NCBI GenBank assembly: GCA_937775205.1
Contig: CALKBX010000001.1
Location: 258,631-308,842, forward strand
Direction of reading: 5' to 3'
From: an uncultured Verrucomicrobiae bacterium
GTDB taxonomy: Bacteria; Verrucomicrobiota; Verrucomicrobiia; Limisphaerales; UBA1100
DNA length: 50,212 nt
Shown: one piece after another, positions 8,612 through 17,246 of the stretch
Layout: each line of letters begins with the position of its first letter
Numbering within the stretch: the stretch's first letter is position 1
The notes under the pieces: model-generated
The model's input: the letters and a program-made list of their open reading frames with translations, nothing else
Told to the model about the DNA's origin: nothing
The model's database searches: none
Position numbers and translations under genes: made by a program

Positions 8612-9909
8612 TGGACGCCGCCACCCAAGCTGAACGCATTCGCAACGCCCTCCCCGAAGGCGGCCTGTTTGACGGGCATGCGTGGCGGATTGCCACGGAG
8701 CCCTTTCAGTTGGAGGCGAAATTTGTCCGTGAATTGGAATCGCTCGGGCGCGTGCTCCTTCAGTTTTATCGTGCAGCGGATTTACTCTACCGCCACAGCG
8801 TGGCCGGCAAGCAACCGGCGTGGGTGGCGGAGTGGCTGGACCAAGGCAAACCACAGTCACTACTGGATTGGCAACGGCACGCCGGTTTCAAAACCACCTT
8901 GCCGCGCATATTGCGCCCAGATATTTTGCTTACCGAAAACGGCTGGCACATCACTGAGCTGGACAGTGTCCCCGGCGGCATCGGCCTCACGGCTTGGCTG
9001 AATGAAACATACAGCAAACACGCCGATGTGCTTGGCGGTGCGCGCGGAATGGTGGATGGCTTCGCGGGAATTTTTACTGGCGACGGATCGGTGCACGTGA
9101 TGGTGTCCGAGGAATCTGCCACGTACCGTCCGGAGATGGAATGGCTGTGCGAACAGGCGGGCGAACGTTTTGCGGTCCGCGATACTGGGTTTAATGAATT
9201 TTCTGGGGGCGATGCAGCGTATCGCTTTTTTGAGTTGTTCGATTTGAAAAATGTGTCGGCCCACGCAGCACTGTTTGAAAAGGCCACGGCAAAACAAGTC
9301 CAACTCACCCCGCCTCCCAAGGCGCATTTGGAAGAGAAAATGCTGTTCGCACTTTTTGGGAATCGTAATTTGCGCGATTTTTGGCGACGCGAATTAGGCG
9401 GCAAATTCATGCGCCAACTGGAAAAAGTCATTCCCCAAACGTGGCTGGTGGATCCCACGCCGCTGCCTCCCCACGCGGCCGTACCGGGATTGGACATCAC
9501 GGATTGGCGACAACTAGGCGAGCTTTCCCAAAAAGACCGCCAGTTGGTTTTGAAACTTTCTGGATTCAACGAACGCGCCTGGGGCGCACGCAGCGTGCGG
9601 CTGGGCAATGACTTATCACAAGCAGACTGGGCCGCCGCCGTGGCCGAGGCTATCGCGGGCTTTGGCGATTCGCCGTGGATTTTACAGCGCTTTGAAAAGC
9701 CGAGGCGCGTGCATCACGAATGGTTTGACTTTGAATCCGGCGAGGCAAGGACAATGCCGGGGCGCGTGCGGTTGTGCCCATATTATTTCGTACACGGCGA
9801 AGACGAGGTGAAACTCGGCGGGGTGTTGGCGACGGTTTGCCCGGCGGATAAAAAAATCATCCACGGTATGCGCGACGCGATACTCGCGCCGTGCGCCACG
9901 GATGATTAG
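8611..9909 (+). CDS. Conserved hypothetical protein, possible ATP-grasp-like fold
   Basis: The 432-residue soluble product is not a family I can name. Several stretches look like ATP-grasp or glutathionylspermidine-synthase-type enzymes: GWHITELDSVPGGIGLTAWL, VLKLSGFNERAWGARSV, PWILQRFEKPRRV and GRVRLCPYYFV. In such enzymes an acyl-phosphate is made and coupled to an amine. The assignment is by eye and weak. The start at 8611 is chosen because it shares a base with the proA stop (TAATG); a longer frame from 8575 would run into proA. It ends convergently, overlapping the next minus-strand gene by four bases. Confidence 0.65.
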   Translation: MDAATQAERIRNALPEGGLFDGHAWRIATEPFQLEAKFVRELESLGRVLLQFYRAADLLYRHSVAGKQPAWVAEWLDQGKPQSLLDWQRHAGFKTTLPRILRPDILLTENGWHITELDSVPGGIGLTAWLNETYSKHADVLGGARGMVDGFAGIFTGDGSVHVMVSEESATYRPEMEWLCEQAGERFAVRDTGFNEFSGGDAAYRFFELFDLKNVSAHAALFEKATAKQVQLTPPPKAHLEEKMLFALFGNRNLRDFWRRELGGKFMRQLEKVIPQTWLVDPTPLPPHAAVPGLDITDWRQLGELSQKDRQLVLKLSGFNERAWGARSVRLGNDLSQADWAAAVAEAIAGFGDSPWILQRFEKPRRVHHEWFDFESGEARTMPGRVRLCPYYFVHGEDEVKLGGVLATVCPADKKIIHGMRDAILAPCATDD

Positions 9910-10808
9910 CGAAGTTTTTCCGGGAAATCCGTGGGCACAGTGTAGTTCAACTGACCATTGATGATTTCACGTTGAGTGGAAATTTGCGAAGGCTCCACGG
10001 CGAGTTTTTGCACCGCTTCATTGAAAGCCGGCAGCTCGTATTGGGGTGGTGTAGCGCGAAAACTTGCATCCGGCCGCGTGGGCACGGGCTTGAGGCCACC
10101 TGGTTTTCTGGGGGGCGTACTGGTGCGCGATCCACTTGGGCGCGACCCGGAACTACTCGGACGGCCGGAACCGGATGATCCGCGTGACGGATAGCGACTG
10201 CCGCGGCTCGGAGTTGGCTTGGAAACAAATTTGGGTTTCTCAATTTTGAGGTCGTATGTGTTTTCGCCCACCTTTACCACCACCGTGCTGGTGGCCACAT
10301 CGATGCTAACAACTTCCACGCCGTCTTTGGATTCTTCCGGGCCGAGAAAAACACTCATGGCTTTGCCGCCGCCAGCTATGCTCATTCGCAAGACGGCCTT
10401 TGGTGGATTGTAGAGAGTGGAAATGCCCTGAAGCTGCGGTGCCCCGACTGGGACAAATTCCTCAATTTCGACAGGTTTTTCGATTTTCGGCGGCGGGTTC
10501 AGGCGAAACGGATCTTTGCGAACGATCACACCAAATTCATTCAGCGCCTTGATTTTGGCATCATGGCGAGCCGCCGTAAGGGCATCATCGTCCTTGGGCT
10601 TCTCCGGGGCAATCTCCACTGGCTTCAACTCCGGCCCCACCACTTGAGGCAACGTGTTGGTGCTGGTGACGGTTGTGTCAACCGTCGGACTATTGGTGCT
10701 TGTATTTTCGATGGCCGACTCACGCACCGGCGGAATCTCTTGTGCCTGCACCAAGCTAACCGCCCACACGGATGCCGTCAAAAATATTAGTAATCGCCCC
10801 CTACTCAT
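9906..10808 (-). CDS. Secreted Pro/Ser/Gly-rich protein, PilP-like pattern
   Basis: The 300-residue product begins with a clear signal peptide (MSRGRLLIFLTASVWAVSL, cleavage likely after VQA). Then comes a Thr/Ser/Pro-rich low-complexity region. A central domain at about residues 95-190 carries IVRKDPFRLNPPPKIEKP and LQGISTLYNPPKAVLRMSIA, recalling PilP/GspC-type pilus or type II secretion proteins. A basic Ser/Gly/Arg-rich linker (SRGSRYPSRGSSGSGRPSSS) precedes the C-terminus. The start at 10808 is chosen for the signal peptide; an in-frame ATG at 10931 would overlap ilvC. Function is unproven. Confidence 0.65.
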   Translation of the reverse strand: MSRGRLLIFLTASVWAVSLVQAQEIPPVRESAIENTSTNSPTVDTTVTSTNTLPQVVGPELKPVEIAPEKPKDDDALTAARHDAKIKALNEFGVIVRKDPFRLNPPPKIEKPVEIEEFVPVGAPQLQGISTLYNPPKAVLRMSIAGGGKAMSVFLGPEESKDGVEVVSIDVATSTVVVKVGENTYDLKIEKPKFVSKPTPSRGSRYPSRGSSGSGRPSSSGSRPSGSRTSTPPRKPGGLKPVPTRPDASFRATPPQYELPAFNEAVQKLAVEPSQISTQREIINGQLNYTVPTDFPEKLR

Positions 10809-10902
10809 GTGAGGCAACCTACCGGACAATAGCCGGAATAGCGAGCGTTTTTTATCCCCAAGCATCTGCATTAAAATAGACGCCGCGTGCGGGAAATCGT
10901 TA

Positions 10903-11928
10903 CTAATAAGCCGCCTGGGCGCCACCCACACGGCGTTTTTTCATCCACGGCATTAGGCCCCGCAAGCGCGCGCCCACTTTCTCGATGTTGTGCTTCTCGC
11001 CGTCTTTCATCAACTTGTTGTAACGCTTGTAACCGTTCTCGTATTCTTTGACCCAGCCTTTGGCGAACTTGCCGTTTTGGATTTCCTTGAGCGCAATCTT
11101 CATCCGGCGCTTCACGCTGGCATCGATGATCTTTGGACCCACGCTTACGTCACCCCATTTGGCAGTTTCGGATATAGAAAACCGCATGCCGCTGATGCCG
11201 GCCTCGTTCATCAAATCCACGATGAGCTTTAGCTCGTGCAGACACTCGAAGTACGCCATCTCCGGCTGATACCCCGCTTCCACCAGCACCTCGTAGCCCG
11301 CTTGGATCAACGCGCTGGCGCCGCCGCACAGTACGGTTTGTTCGCCGAACAAATCAGTCTCCGTTTCCTCTTTGAAAGTCGTTTGCAAAACGCCGGCACG
11401 CGTACCGCCAATACCCTTAGCCCAGGCCAACGCAATTTTCTTCGCTTTGCGCGAAGGGTTTTGGAAAACCGCAATCAAGGATGGCACGCCCTTCCCTTCC
11501 AAAAACTGCCGACGCACAATGTGGCCCGGCCCTTTGGGCGCCACCATAATGATGTCCACATTTTTCGGCGGAACGATGGTTTCGAAGTGAATGGAAAACC
11601 CGTGGGAAAACACAAGCGTCTTGCCCTTGACGAGATTGGGCTCGATATCCTTTTTGAAACACGCCGCCTGTTTGGTGTCCGGCAAGGCGACCATAATGAT
11701 GTCGGCGCGACGCACGGCTTCGTCGGTGTCGAACACCTCGAATCCTTTTTGCTTCGCCACGCGGCGCGACTTGCTGCCTTTATAAAGGCCGATGATGACC
11801 TTGCATCCGCTCTCCTTGAGATTGAGCGCATGCGCGTGGCCTTGGCTGCCGAACCCGAGCACCGCAAGGGTTTTTCCCTTGAGGTCTTTCAGGTTCGCAT
11901 CTTTGTCGGTGTATACTTTTGCTGGCAT
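10903..11928 (-). CDS. ilvC: Ketol-acid reductoisomerase (class I)
   Basis: IlvC performs the NADPH-dependent isomeroreduction of acetolactate or acetohydroxybutyrate in branched-chain amino-acid synthesis. The 341-residue length is that of the short class I enzymes. The nucleotide-binding loop is [40 protein letters not shown] and SDTAKWG-like [12 protein letters not shown] follow. Metal-binding acidic residues are seen in [15 protein letters not shown] and [19 protein letters not shown]. It lies 32 bases downstream of the acetolactate synthase small subunit, as in many ilvBNC operons; no ilvB is present in this window. Confidence 0.97.
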   Translation of the reverse strand: MPAKVYTDKDANLKDLKGKTLAVLGFGSQGHAHALNLKESGCKVIIGLYKGSKSRRVAKQKGFEVFDTDEAVRRADIIMVALPDTKQAACFKKDIEPNLVKGKTLVFSHGFSIHFETIVPPKNVDIIMVAPKGPGHIVRRQFLEGKGVPSLIAVFQNPSRKAKKIALAWAKGIGGTRAGVLQTTFKEETETDLFGEQTVLCGGASALIQAGYEVLVEAGYQPEMAYFECLHELKLIVDLMNEAGISGMRFSISETAKWGDVSVGPKIIDASVKRRMKIALKEIQNGKFAKGWVKEYENGYKRYNKLMKDGEKHNIEKVGARLRGLMPWMKKRRVGGAQAAY

Positions 11929-11960
11929 TATATTTTATAAAATTTGGAGCAACGGATTCC

Positions 11961-12431
11961 CTAGCGCGACAGCGCCACTTTTCCGGTGCGGGTGAGTTCG
12001 AGTACGCCGAAGTTTTCCATTAACTCGATGAACTTCGTCACTTTCGTTTCGTTGCCGGTGACCTCGATAGTCATGCTCTTGGGCTGAACATCCACAATTT
12101 TGGTGCGGAAAATATCGGTGATTTGCATCACCTCGGAACGCCGTTTGCCGTCAACTTTTACTTTCACCAAAACCAATTCGCGATCGATGTATTCGTAATC
12201 GCGGAAGTTAGTCACCTCGAGCACATTCACCAGCTTGTTGAGCTGGCGAACAATTTGTTCCACCGTGGCATCATCGCCGCGAGCCACGATCGTCATGCGC
12301 GACACTTCGGGGTCGTGTGTGGGTGCCACGTTGAGTGAATCAATATTGTAACCGCGGCCACTGAACATCCCCGCCACGCGCGTGAGCACGCCGAAGGTAT
12401 TTTCCATAAGGACGGAGATGGTATGTCGCAT
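11961..12431 (-). CDS. ilvN: Acetolactate synthase small (regulatory) subunit
   Basis: This subunit activates acetolactate synthase and confers valine feedback inhibition. From MRHTISVLMENTFGVLTRVA the product is 156 residues, standard for the family. An N-terminal ACT domain carries GMFSGRGYNIDSLNVAPTHD and a C-terminal regulatory half follows (ITDIFRTKIVDVQPKSMTIE). In-frame ATGs also lie at 12440 and 12485, so the exact start is uncertain; 12431 matches homologues best. It is followed by ilvC. The catalytic subunit ilvB is not in the window, which is unusual because the two subunits are often adjacent. Confidence 0.93.
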   Translation of the reverse strand: MRHTISVLMENTFGVLTRVAGMFSGRGYNIDSLNVAPTHDPEVSRMTIVARGDDATVEQIVRQLNKLVNVLEVTNFRDYEYIDRELVLVKVKVDGKRRSEVMQITDIFRTKIVDVQPKSMTIEVTGNETKVTKFIELMENFGVLELTRTGKVALSR

Positions 12432-12505
12432 GGGCTGCATCGATTTCGGGCCGCGCAAAATAGCAACGCGCCTTTGCGCGGTCAATGTAATTCACGGAAA
12501 ACGGA

Positions 12506-13324
12506 CTAAAAGAAGGGGTTGCTCGACTGTTCCTCGCCCACTGTGGTGAGCGGCCCGTGACCGGGGCATATCAAAGTGTCGCTCGGCAGAGTCAAAATTT
12601 CATCGCGCACTTTCTGTTGTGCCAGTTCCGGCGTGCTAAAATCTTTCCCCATCGAACCGGCAAAAATCGCGTCGCCCACTATGGCCACAGCCGACGCATT
12701 GCCGGGCCAACCTTCGATGACATACGTCACCCCATCCTCCGCGTGCCCCGGTGTGAGGCGCGCGGTGACCGACAACCCACCCACGGCAACCGCCTCGCCG
12801 GGCGTCACCCGACTACGTTCTGGCGCGCCGGAATTATTCGAGTGCAATTCAATTTCTGGCCAACGCTTGCGCACATCGCCAATCGCCGCCACGTGATCGC
12901 CGTGCATATGCGTGATAAATAAATGCCGCACGTCCAACTCATTCTCATCCGCGATGCGAAACAAATCATCCGCAAACCAGCCCGTGTCAAAAATTGCTGC
13001 CTCACGCGAAGCCGCGTCCCACGCCACGAAACTATTCACTTCGAAACCCTCCGCAGTGGTGACCACACGCAACTCACGCCAACGAGACAAATCCACCGCC
13101 GCCGGTTCCCATCCATCCTCCACCCGCTGCGCTTTCGCAGCATCCAAGCCCAACCGCTCAGCCAGCACGGCCACATTGACAGATGCTTCAATCACGCCTT
13201 CTGTTTCCCATTCCTGCAACTGCGCCTCCGTGAGACCCGCCAAAGCTGCCGCCGCGTCGATGGGCGTTCCCGTTTGCAAACGCGCCTTGCGGCATACATC
13301 CCCAATGTGATCTTCCAAGCTCAT
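12506..13324 (-). CDS. HTH-like domain fused to metallo-beta-lactamase-fold hydrolase
   Basis: The 272-residue product starts with a helical segment of about 80 residues (MSLEDHIGDVCRKARLQTGT, then LAGLTEAQLQEWETEGV) resembling an XRE-type helix-turn-helix. An MBL-fold hydrolase fills about residues 90-272. Its metal ligands are visible: FITHMHGDHVAAI, LTPGHAEDGVT, VGDAIFAG and CPGHGPL. The pattern is closest to glyoxalase II-like or persulfide-dioxygenase-like hydrolases; the substrate cannot be read from the sequence. A longer frame from 13396 is rejected because it would overlap the divergent TPR gene. The fusion with an HTH-like part is worth noting. Confidence 0.75.
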   Translation of the reverse strand: MSLEDHIGDVCRKARLQTGTPIDAAAALAGLTEAQLQEWETEGVIEASVNVAVLAERLGLDAAKAQRVEDGWEPAAVDLSRWRELRVVTTAEGFEVNSFVAWDAASREAAIFDTGWFADDLFRIADENELDVRHLFITHMHGDHVAAIGDVRKRWPEIELHSNNSGAPERSRVTPGEAVAVGGLSVTARLTPGHAEDGVTYVIEGWPGNASAVAIVGDAIFAGSMGKDFSTPELAQQKVRDEILTLPSDTLICPGHGPLTTVGEEQSSNPFF

Positions 13325-13389
13325 CCGCGCGAGTTTGCCAAACCACCCCCGCCATTGCCAGCACGCACCGCGAATGCTAAAAATCCCGC

Positions 13390-14391
13390 ATGCCAACGAT
13401 TCGCGTTATTTTGCCGATACTGTTCATCGCCCTTGTCGGCGGAAATGGATGCGCATGGATTAAGAACACCACTCGCTCCAGCACCCAAAAAAACAATCCG
13501 GCCTCCATCCATCCCGCCACCGGAATTCGGTCCAGCACACCGCGCACAGAAGAATCAGAGTTGCAAAACATTTTCATTGCCGACAACACCGCCATCACCG
13601 AAGTCGTCAAATGGATTGAAGAAAACCCCGCCCTAATTCGCAGCAACTCTAACCGGCGCGAACGCCTTGCCCAGCGTATTCGAATACGCCTCGATCGCGT
13701 GCGAAAAATGTATCTCGCATTTTTGGAAAAACACCCCAACAACGCCCGCGCCCGCGCTGCGTACGGAAGTTTCCTCACCCATATCGACGACCAACAAGGC
13801 GCCCTACGCGAGCTAAAGGCCTCCGCCAAACTCGCCCCATTCAACGCCGCCGTGCACAACAATATCGCTACTCACCTCGGCACAATCGCCGTGGAATCCG
13901 GCCGCCATACGCGCGTGGGCGAAGTATTGGAGGCTTACCAAAAATCCATACAACTCGCACCGCGCTCGCCGCTGTATCGGCACAACTATGCCATTGCCCT
14001 GTCACTGTTCCAAAAGAAAGCTGCCGCACATTTGAAACTCACACCGCGCGAAGTCAGCGAGGAAGCGCTAAAACAAATCACTGAAGCGTTGCAATTGGAT
14101 CCGAACAATTTTGAAATCGCCGCTGACCTCGCCGAGACCCATCACGATTTCAAACCCCTTCCGCACGAACAAACTCTGGCCGCATGGAAACACGCCGCCA
14201 AACTCGCCACCACTGAAGACGAACGCAGCTGGGCCGAATTGCAAATGGCCATCGTGAACATCGAAATCAATCATTTCGACGAAGCCAAACGGCATCTCGG
14301 AAATGTGGATGTCAAGATTTACGCGAAGTTGAAACAACGATTACTCAACGCCATTGAGCGCACTCCCAAACAAAAACCCGCTAAGCCTTGA
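13390..14391 (+). CDS. Exported TPR-repeat protein
   Basis: The 333-residue product has an N-terminal hydrophobic segment (ILPILFIALVGGNGC) that could be a lipoprotein signal, although the box before Cys21 is poor. The rest is helical with three or four TPR-like units at about residues 110-290, including YLAFLEKHPNNARARAAYGS, LEAYQKSIQLAPRSPLYRHN and ITEALQLDPNNFEIAADLAE. TPR proteins scaffold complexes; no enzymatic motif is seen. It is divergent from the MBL gene and overlaps the 3' end of mpl convergently by 11 bases. It is close to the tetratricopeptide lipoproteins found widely in Verrucomicrobiota. Confidence 0.75.
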   Translation: MPTIRVILPILFIALVGGNGCAWIKNTTRSSTQKNNPASIHPATGIRSSTPRTEESELQNIFIADNTAITEVVKWIEENPALIRSNSNRRERLAQRIRIRLDRVRKMYLAFLEKHPNNARARAAYGSFLTHIDDQQGALRELKASAKLAPFNAAVHNNIATHLGTIAVESGRHTRVGEVLEAYQKSIQLAPRSPLYRHNYAIALSLFQKKAAAHLKLTPREVSEEALKQITEALQLDPNNFEIAADLAETHHDFKPLPHEQTLAAWKHAAKLATTEDERSWAELQMAIVNIEINHFDEAKRHLGNVDVKIYAKLKQRLLNAIERTPKQKPAKP

Positions 14392-15757
14392 GCGCCGCCA
14401 GCAGTTTCTCGTGAATCCCCCCAAAGCTACCGTTGCTGAGCACGCACACCACATCGCCTTCTGCCGCTTGGGCGGTCACGTGATTTACAATGGCGTCCAC
14501 GTCTGGCAAGTACGCGGCTTCCGCTCCGTAGGTTTGGACATCGACAATTAAACGCTCCGCGTCCAACCGCTCGGCTTCGGGGATTTGGTCCAAACGCGCC
14601 ACTTTCGCGACGACCACTTTATCCGCATCGCCAAACGCAGCGGCCAAGTCATCCTGAAAAACACTTCGCCGCGTGCTGTTGCTGCGCGGTTCAAAGACCG
14701 CCCAAAGACGGCGATTTGGGAAACGCGCCTTCAGGGCTTTGAGCGTTTCGCGAATGGCAGTGGGATGATGGGCAAAATCGTCAATCACCGTCACACCGCG
14801 CGCCTCGCCACGCACTTCCATTCGCCGTTTGATGCCTTCAAAGGAATCGAAGGCCGATTGAATTTGCGAATCACCCAATCCGCAATGACGCGCAACGGCG
14901 ATCACCGCCAGCGCATTGCGAACATTTAATTCACCAAAAAGCGGCAATACAAACTCAGCGCCGTCCACCGAAAAGCGCGAGCCCTCCACCGGAAACTCCA
15001 AGTCGCCCGCATCGGCCAAACTGAATCGCTGGATTGGGCAATGACCAATTTCCAGCAACGGCGCGATGTTCGCATCGTCGCCATTGGCAATGAGGAGTCC
15101 GTTGCGAGGGATGAGGTTAATGAATTGGCGAAAACTTTTTTGAATTTGGGCGAGGTTTTCGAAAATATCAGCGTGGTCGAATTCAAGGTTATTGAGCACG
15201 GCCACTTCCGGCAGGTAATGGACAAACTTGCTCCGCTTGTCGAAAAACGCCGTGTCGTATTCGTCGCCCTCGATGATGAACCACTCGCTGTCCGTGAAGC
15301 GCGCGCCCTGTGAAAAATTATTTGGGATGCCGCCGATGACATAACTCGGGTTCAGTCCGTTGTGCTCAAAAACCCAAGTGAGCAGCGCGGTGGTGGTGGT
15401 TTTGCCGTGCGTCCCGGCAATCACAATGGAGCGCTTGCCGCGAATGAAAGTCTCCTTCAGCAATTCCGGCAATGAACAATAGCGCAGCTTGCGTTCCAGC
15501 ACCGCCTCCGCCTCGGGATTGCCACGGCTAATGGCGTTACCGATGACAACCAACTCCGGCGCGTCACTGAGGTTTTCCACGCGATAACCCTCCCGCACCT
15601 CAATGCCGCGCTCGGCCAGAAACGTGGACATCGGCGGATACACATTCGCATCCGAGCCAGTGACCCGCACGCCACGCTCCTGCAACGCCACCGCCACCGA
15701 GGCCATCGCAGTACCGCAGATGCCGATGAAGTAGATGGATTTGATGTTCGAAAACAT
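14381..15757 (-). CDS. mpl: UDP-N-acetylmuramate:L-alanyl-gamma-D-glutamyl-meso-diaminopimelate ligase
   Basis: Mpl reattaches recycled murein tripeptide to UDP-MurNAc in the cytoplasm. The 458-residue product has the Mur ligase order: an N-terminal UDP-binding Rossmann domain (YFIGICGTAMASVAVALQER), the ATP loop IAGTHGKTTTTALLTWVFEH near residue 112, a central domain with EGDEYDTAFFDKRSKF, and a C-terminal domain with FAHHPTAI. EGDEYDTAFFDKRSKF is diagnostic of Mpl as opposed to MurC. The presence of Mpl implies meso-diaminopimelate peptidoglycan with recycling. An inverted repeat lies just upstream, separating it from gatB. Confidence 0.93.
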   Translation of the reverse strand: MFSNIKSIYFIGICGTAMASVAVALQERGVRVTGSDANVYPPMSTFLAERGIEVREGYRVENLSDAPELVVIGNAISRGNPEAEAVLERKLRYCSLPELLKETFIRGKRSIVIAGTHGKTTTTALLTWVFEHNGLNPSYVIGGIPNNFSQGARFTDSEWFIIEGDEYDTAFFDKRSKFVHYLPEVAVLNNLEFDHADIFENLAQIQKSFRQFINLIPRNGLLIANGDDANIAPLLEIGHCPIQRFSLADAGDLEFPVEGSRFSVDGAEFVLPLFGELNVRNALAVIAVARHCGLGDSQIQSAFDSFEGIKRRMEVRGEARGVTVIDDFAHHPTAIRETLKALKARFPNRRLWAVFEPRSNSTRRSVFQDDLAAAFGDADKVVVAKVARLDQIPEAERLDAERLIVDVQTYGAEAAYLPDVDAIVNHVTAQAAEGDVVCVLSNGSFGGIHEKLLAALKA

Positions 15758-15764
15758 TTCAATT

Positions 15765-15816
15765 AACCACAGAGAGCACAGAGGGGAAATCTCTGCGTCC
15801 TCCGTGTTTCTGTGGT
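15765..15816. repeat. Imperfect inverted repeat in mpl-gatB gap (REP-like)
   Basis: The gap contains AACCACAGAGAGCACAGAGG, then a spacer, and CCTCCGTGTTTCTGTGG on the other side, forming a long imperfect hairpin. Short dispersed palindromes of the CCACAGAG...CTCTGTGG type occur in intergenic spaces of several environmental bacteria, so this may be a copy of a REP-like family. It could also attenuate transcription from gatB into mpl. Only one copy is in the window. Confidence 0.5.
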
Positions 15817-15821
15817 GAAAA

Positions 15822-17246
15822 TCACGAGCCCAAAATATTCTTTAGCAATTCTCCAACCATTTGCGGGTTCGCTTTCCCGCGACTGGCTTTCATCACCTGC
15901 CCTTTCAAGAAATTCAGCGCGGTCTCTTTGCCATTCCGAAAATCTTCGGCAGGCCCGGGATTAGCCTCAATTGCTTCGTTGCAAAACGCCTCCAATTCCC
16001 CGGAATCGCTGACTTGTGAAAGCCCTTTTTCCTCAACGATGGCTGCCGGGGATTTGCCGCTTTCAAACATTTTCACAAACACATCCTGCGCAATCTTGCT
16101 GTTTATTTGGCCTCCCTCAATGAGTCCCACCAATTCACCAATCGCTGATGCCTCGAACTTCACATCGGCCACCGAGCCGCCGGTTTCCACAAGCTTCGCC
16201 TGCAAATTGTTCATCACCCAGTTGGCCACCGCCTTGGGATTTTTTGCGCCATTCGCCGCCACCTCAAAATAATCACCCAACGCCGCGTCGCCCACGAAGA
16301 CTTCCGCGTCACTGGCGGGCAGTTGAAAATCCGCCATCAAACGCCGTTTGCGGGCGAGCGGCAGTTCCATCACCGAGGCGCGCACTTCGGCGAGCCATTC
16401 CTCCGAAGGCGTGTGCGGCATCAAGTCGGGGTCGGGGAAATAGCGGTAGTCGTGCGCGTCTTCTTTGGTGCGCATGCTTTCGGTGATCCCAACGGCGTCA
16501 TCCCAGCGACGGGTTTCCTGCACCAACGTTCCGCCCTCGCGCAGCACGCCAATTTGGCGCTCAATCTCGTAACCCGCCGCGCGGCGCACGCCGCTGAATG
16601 AGTTCATGTTTTTGATTTCAATTTTTTCGCCCAGCTCAGTTTGGCCGATGGGCCGCACGCTGATGTTTACGTCACAACGCACCTGTCCTTTTTCCATGTC
16701 GCAATCGCTCACGCCGCCGTACTCGAGAATGGCCTTGAGCGCGTTGAGATATTCATAGGCCATGTCGGCACCGGTGAGGTCGGGCTCGGTGACAATCTCT
16801 AAAAGCGGCACGCCCGCGCGATTGAAATCCACACCACTGTGATCGGCAAAATGAGTACTCTTGCCCACGTCCTCCTCCAAATGCGCGCGATTGATGCGTA
16901 CGCGCTCAGTGCCCTCGCCAAATTCAAAGTCCACAAACCCTTCAATCGTGGAAGGAAAATCCAACTGCGTGAGTTGATAATTCTTGGGGTTGTCCGGATA
17001 AAAATAATTTTTCCGATCCCACTTCGCGTATGACGGCACGTCGCAGTTGAGCAGCATCCCCGTCAGCGCCGTCTTCCGCAACGCCTCCGCATTGGGCACC
17101 GGCAATACCCCCGGCAAGCCGAGGCATACCGGACACACATTCGTGTTTGCCTCCGCGCCATATTCATTAGCACACCCGCACCACATCTTCGTACGCGTGC
17201 GAAGCTGCACGTGCGTTTCCAAACCAATGACTGCTTCGTATTCCAT
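15822..17246 (-). CDS. gatB: Asp-tRNA(Asn)/Glu-tRNA(Gln) amidotransferase subunit B
   Basis: GatB activates misacylated Glu-tRNA(Gln) or Asp-tRNA(Asn) with ATP, so that GatA-derived ammonia yields the amidated tRNA. The 474-residue product has family signatures EAVIGLETHVQLRTRTKMWC, the zinc-site cysteines CGC...CPVCLGLPG, DRKNYFYPDNPKNYQLTQ, and the helical YqeY/tail domain after about residue 330. The start at 17246 is chosen because it overlaps the gatA stop (TGATG); an in-frame ATG at 17276 would run into gatA. It is the last gene of the kds-lpt-gat operon. Confidence 0.96.
   Translation of the reverse strand: MEYEAVIGLETHVQLRTRTKMWCGCANEYGAEANTNVCPVCLGLPGVLPVPNAEALRKTALTGMLLNCDVPSYAKWDRKNYFYPDNPKNYQLTQLDFPSTIEGFVDFEFGEGTERVRINRAHLEEDVGKSTHFADHSGVDFNRAGVPLLEIVTEPDLTGADMAYEYLNALKAILEYGGVSDCDMEKGQVRCDVNISVRPIGQTELGEKIEIKNMNSFSGVRRAAGYEIERQIGVLREGGTLVQETRRWDDAVGITESMRTKEDAHDYRYFPDPDLMPHTPSEEWLAEVRASVMELPLARKRRLMADFQLPASDAEVFVGDAALGDYFEVAANGAKNPKAVANWVMNNLQAKLVETGGSVADVKFEASAIGELVGLIEGGQINSKIAQDVFVKMFESGKSPAAIVEEKGLSQVSDSGELEAFCNEAIEANPGPAEDFRNGKETALNFLKGQVMKASRGKANPQMVGELLKNILGS

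Noticed and set aside
16148..16486. Plus-strand frames opposite gatB
   Set aside because: Pro/Arg/Ser-rich antisense frames of a highly conserved gene.
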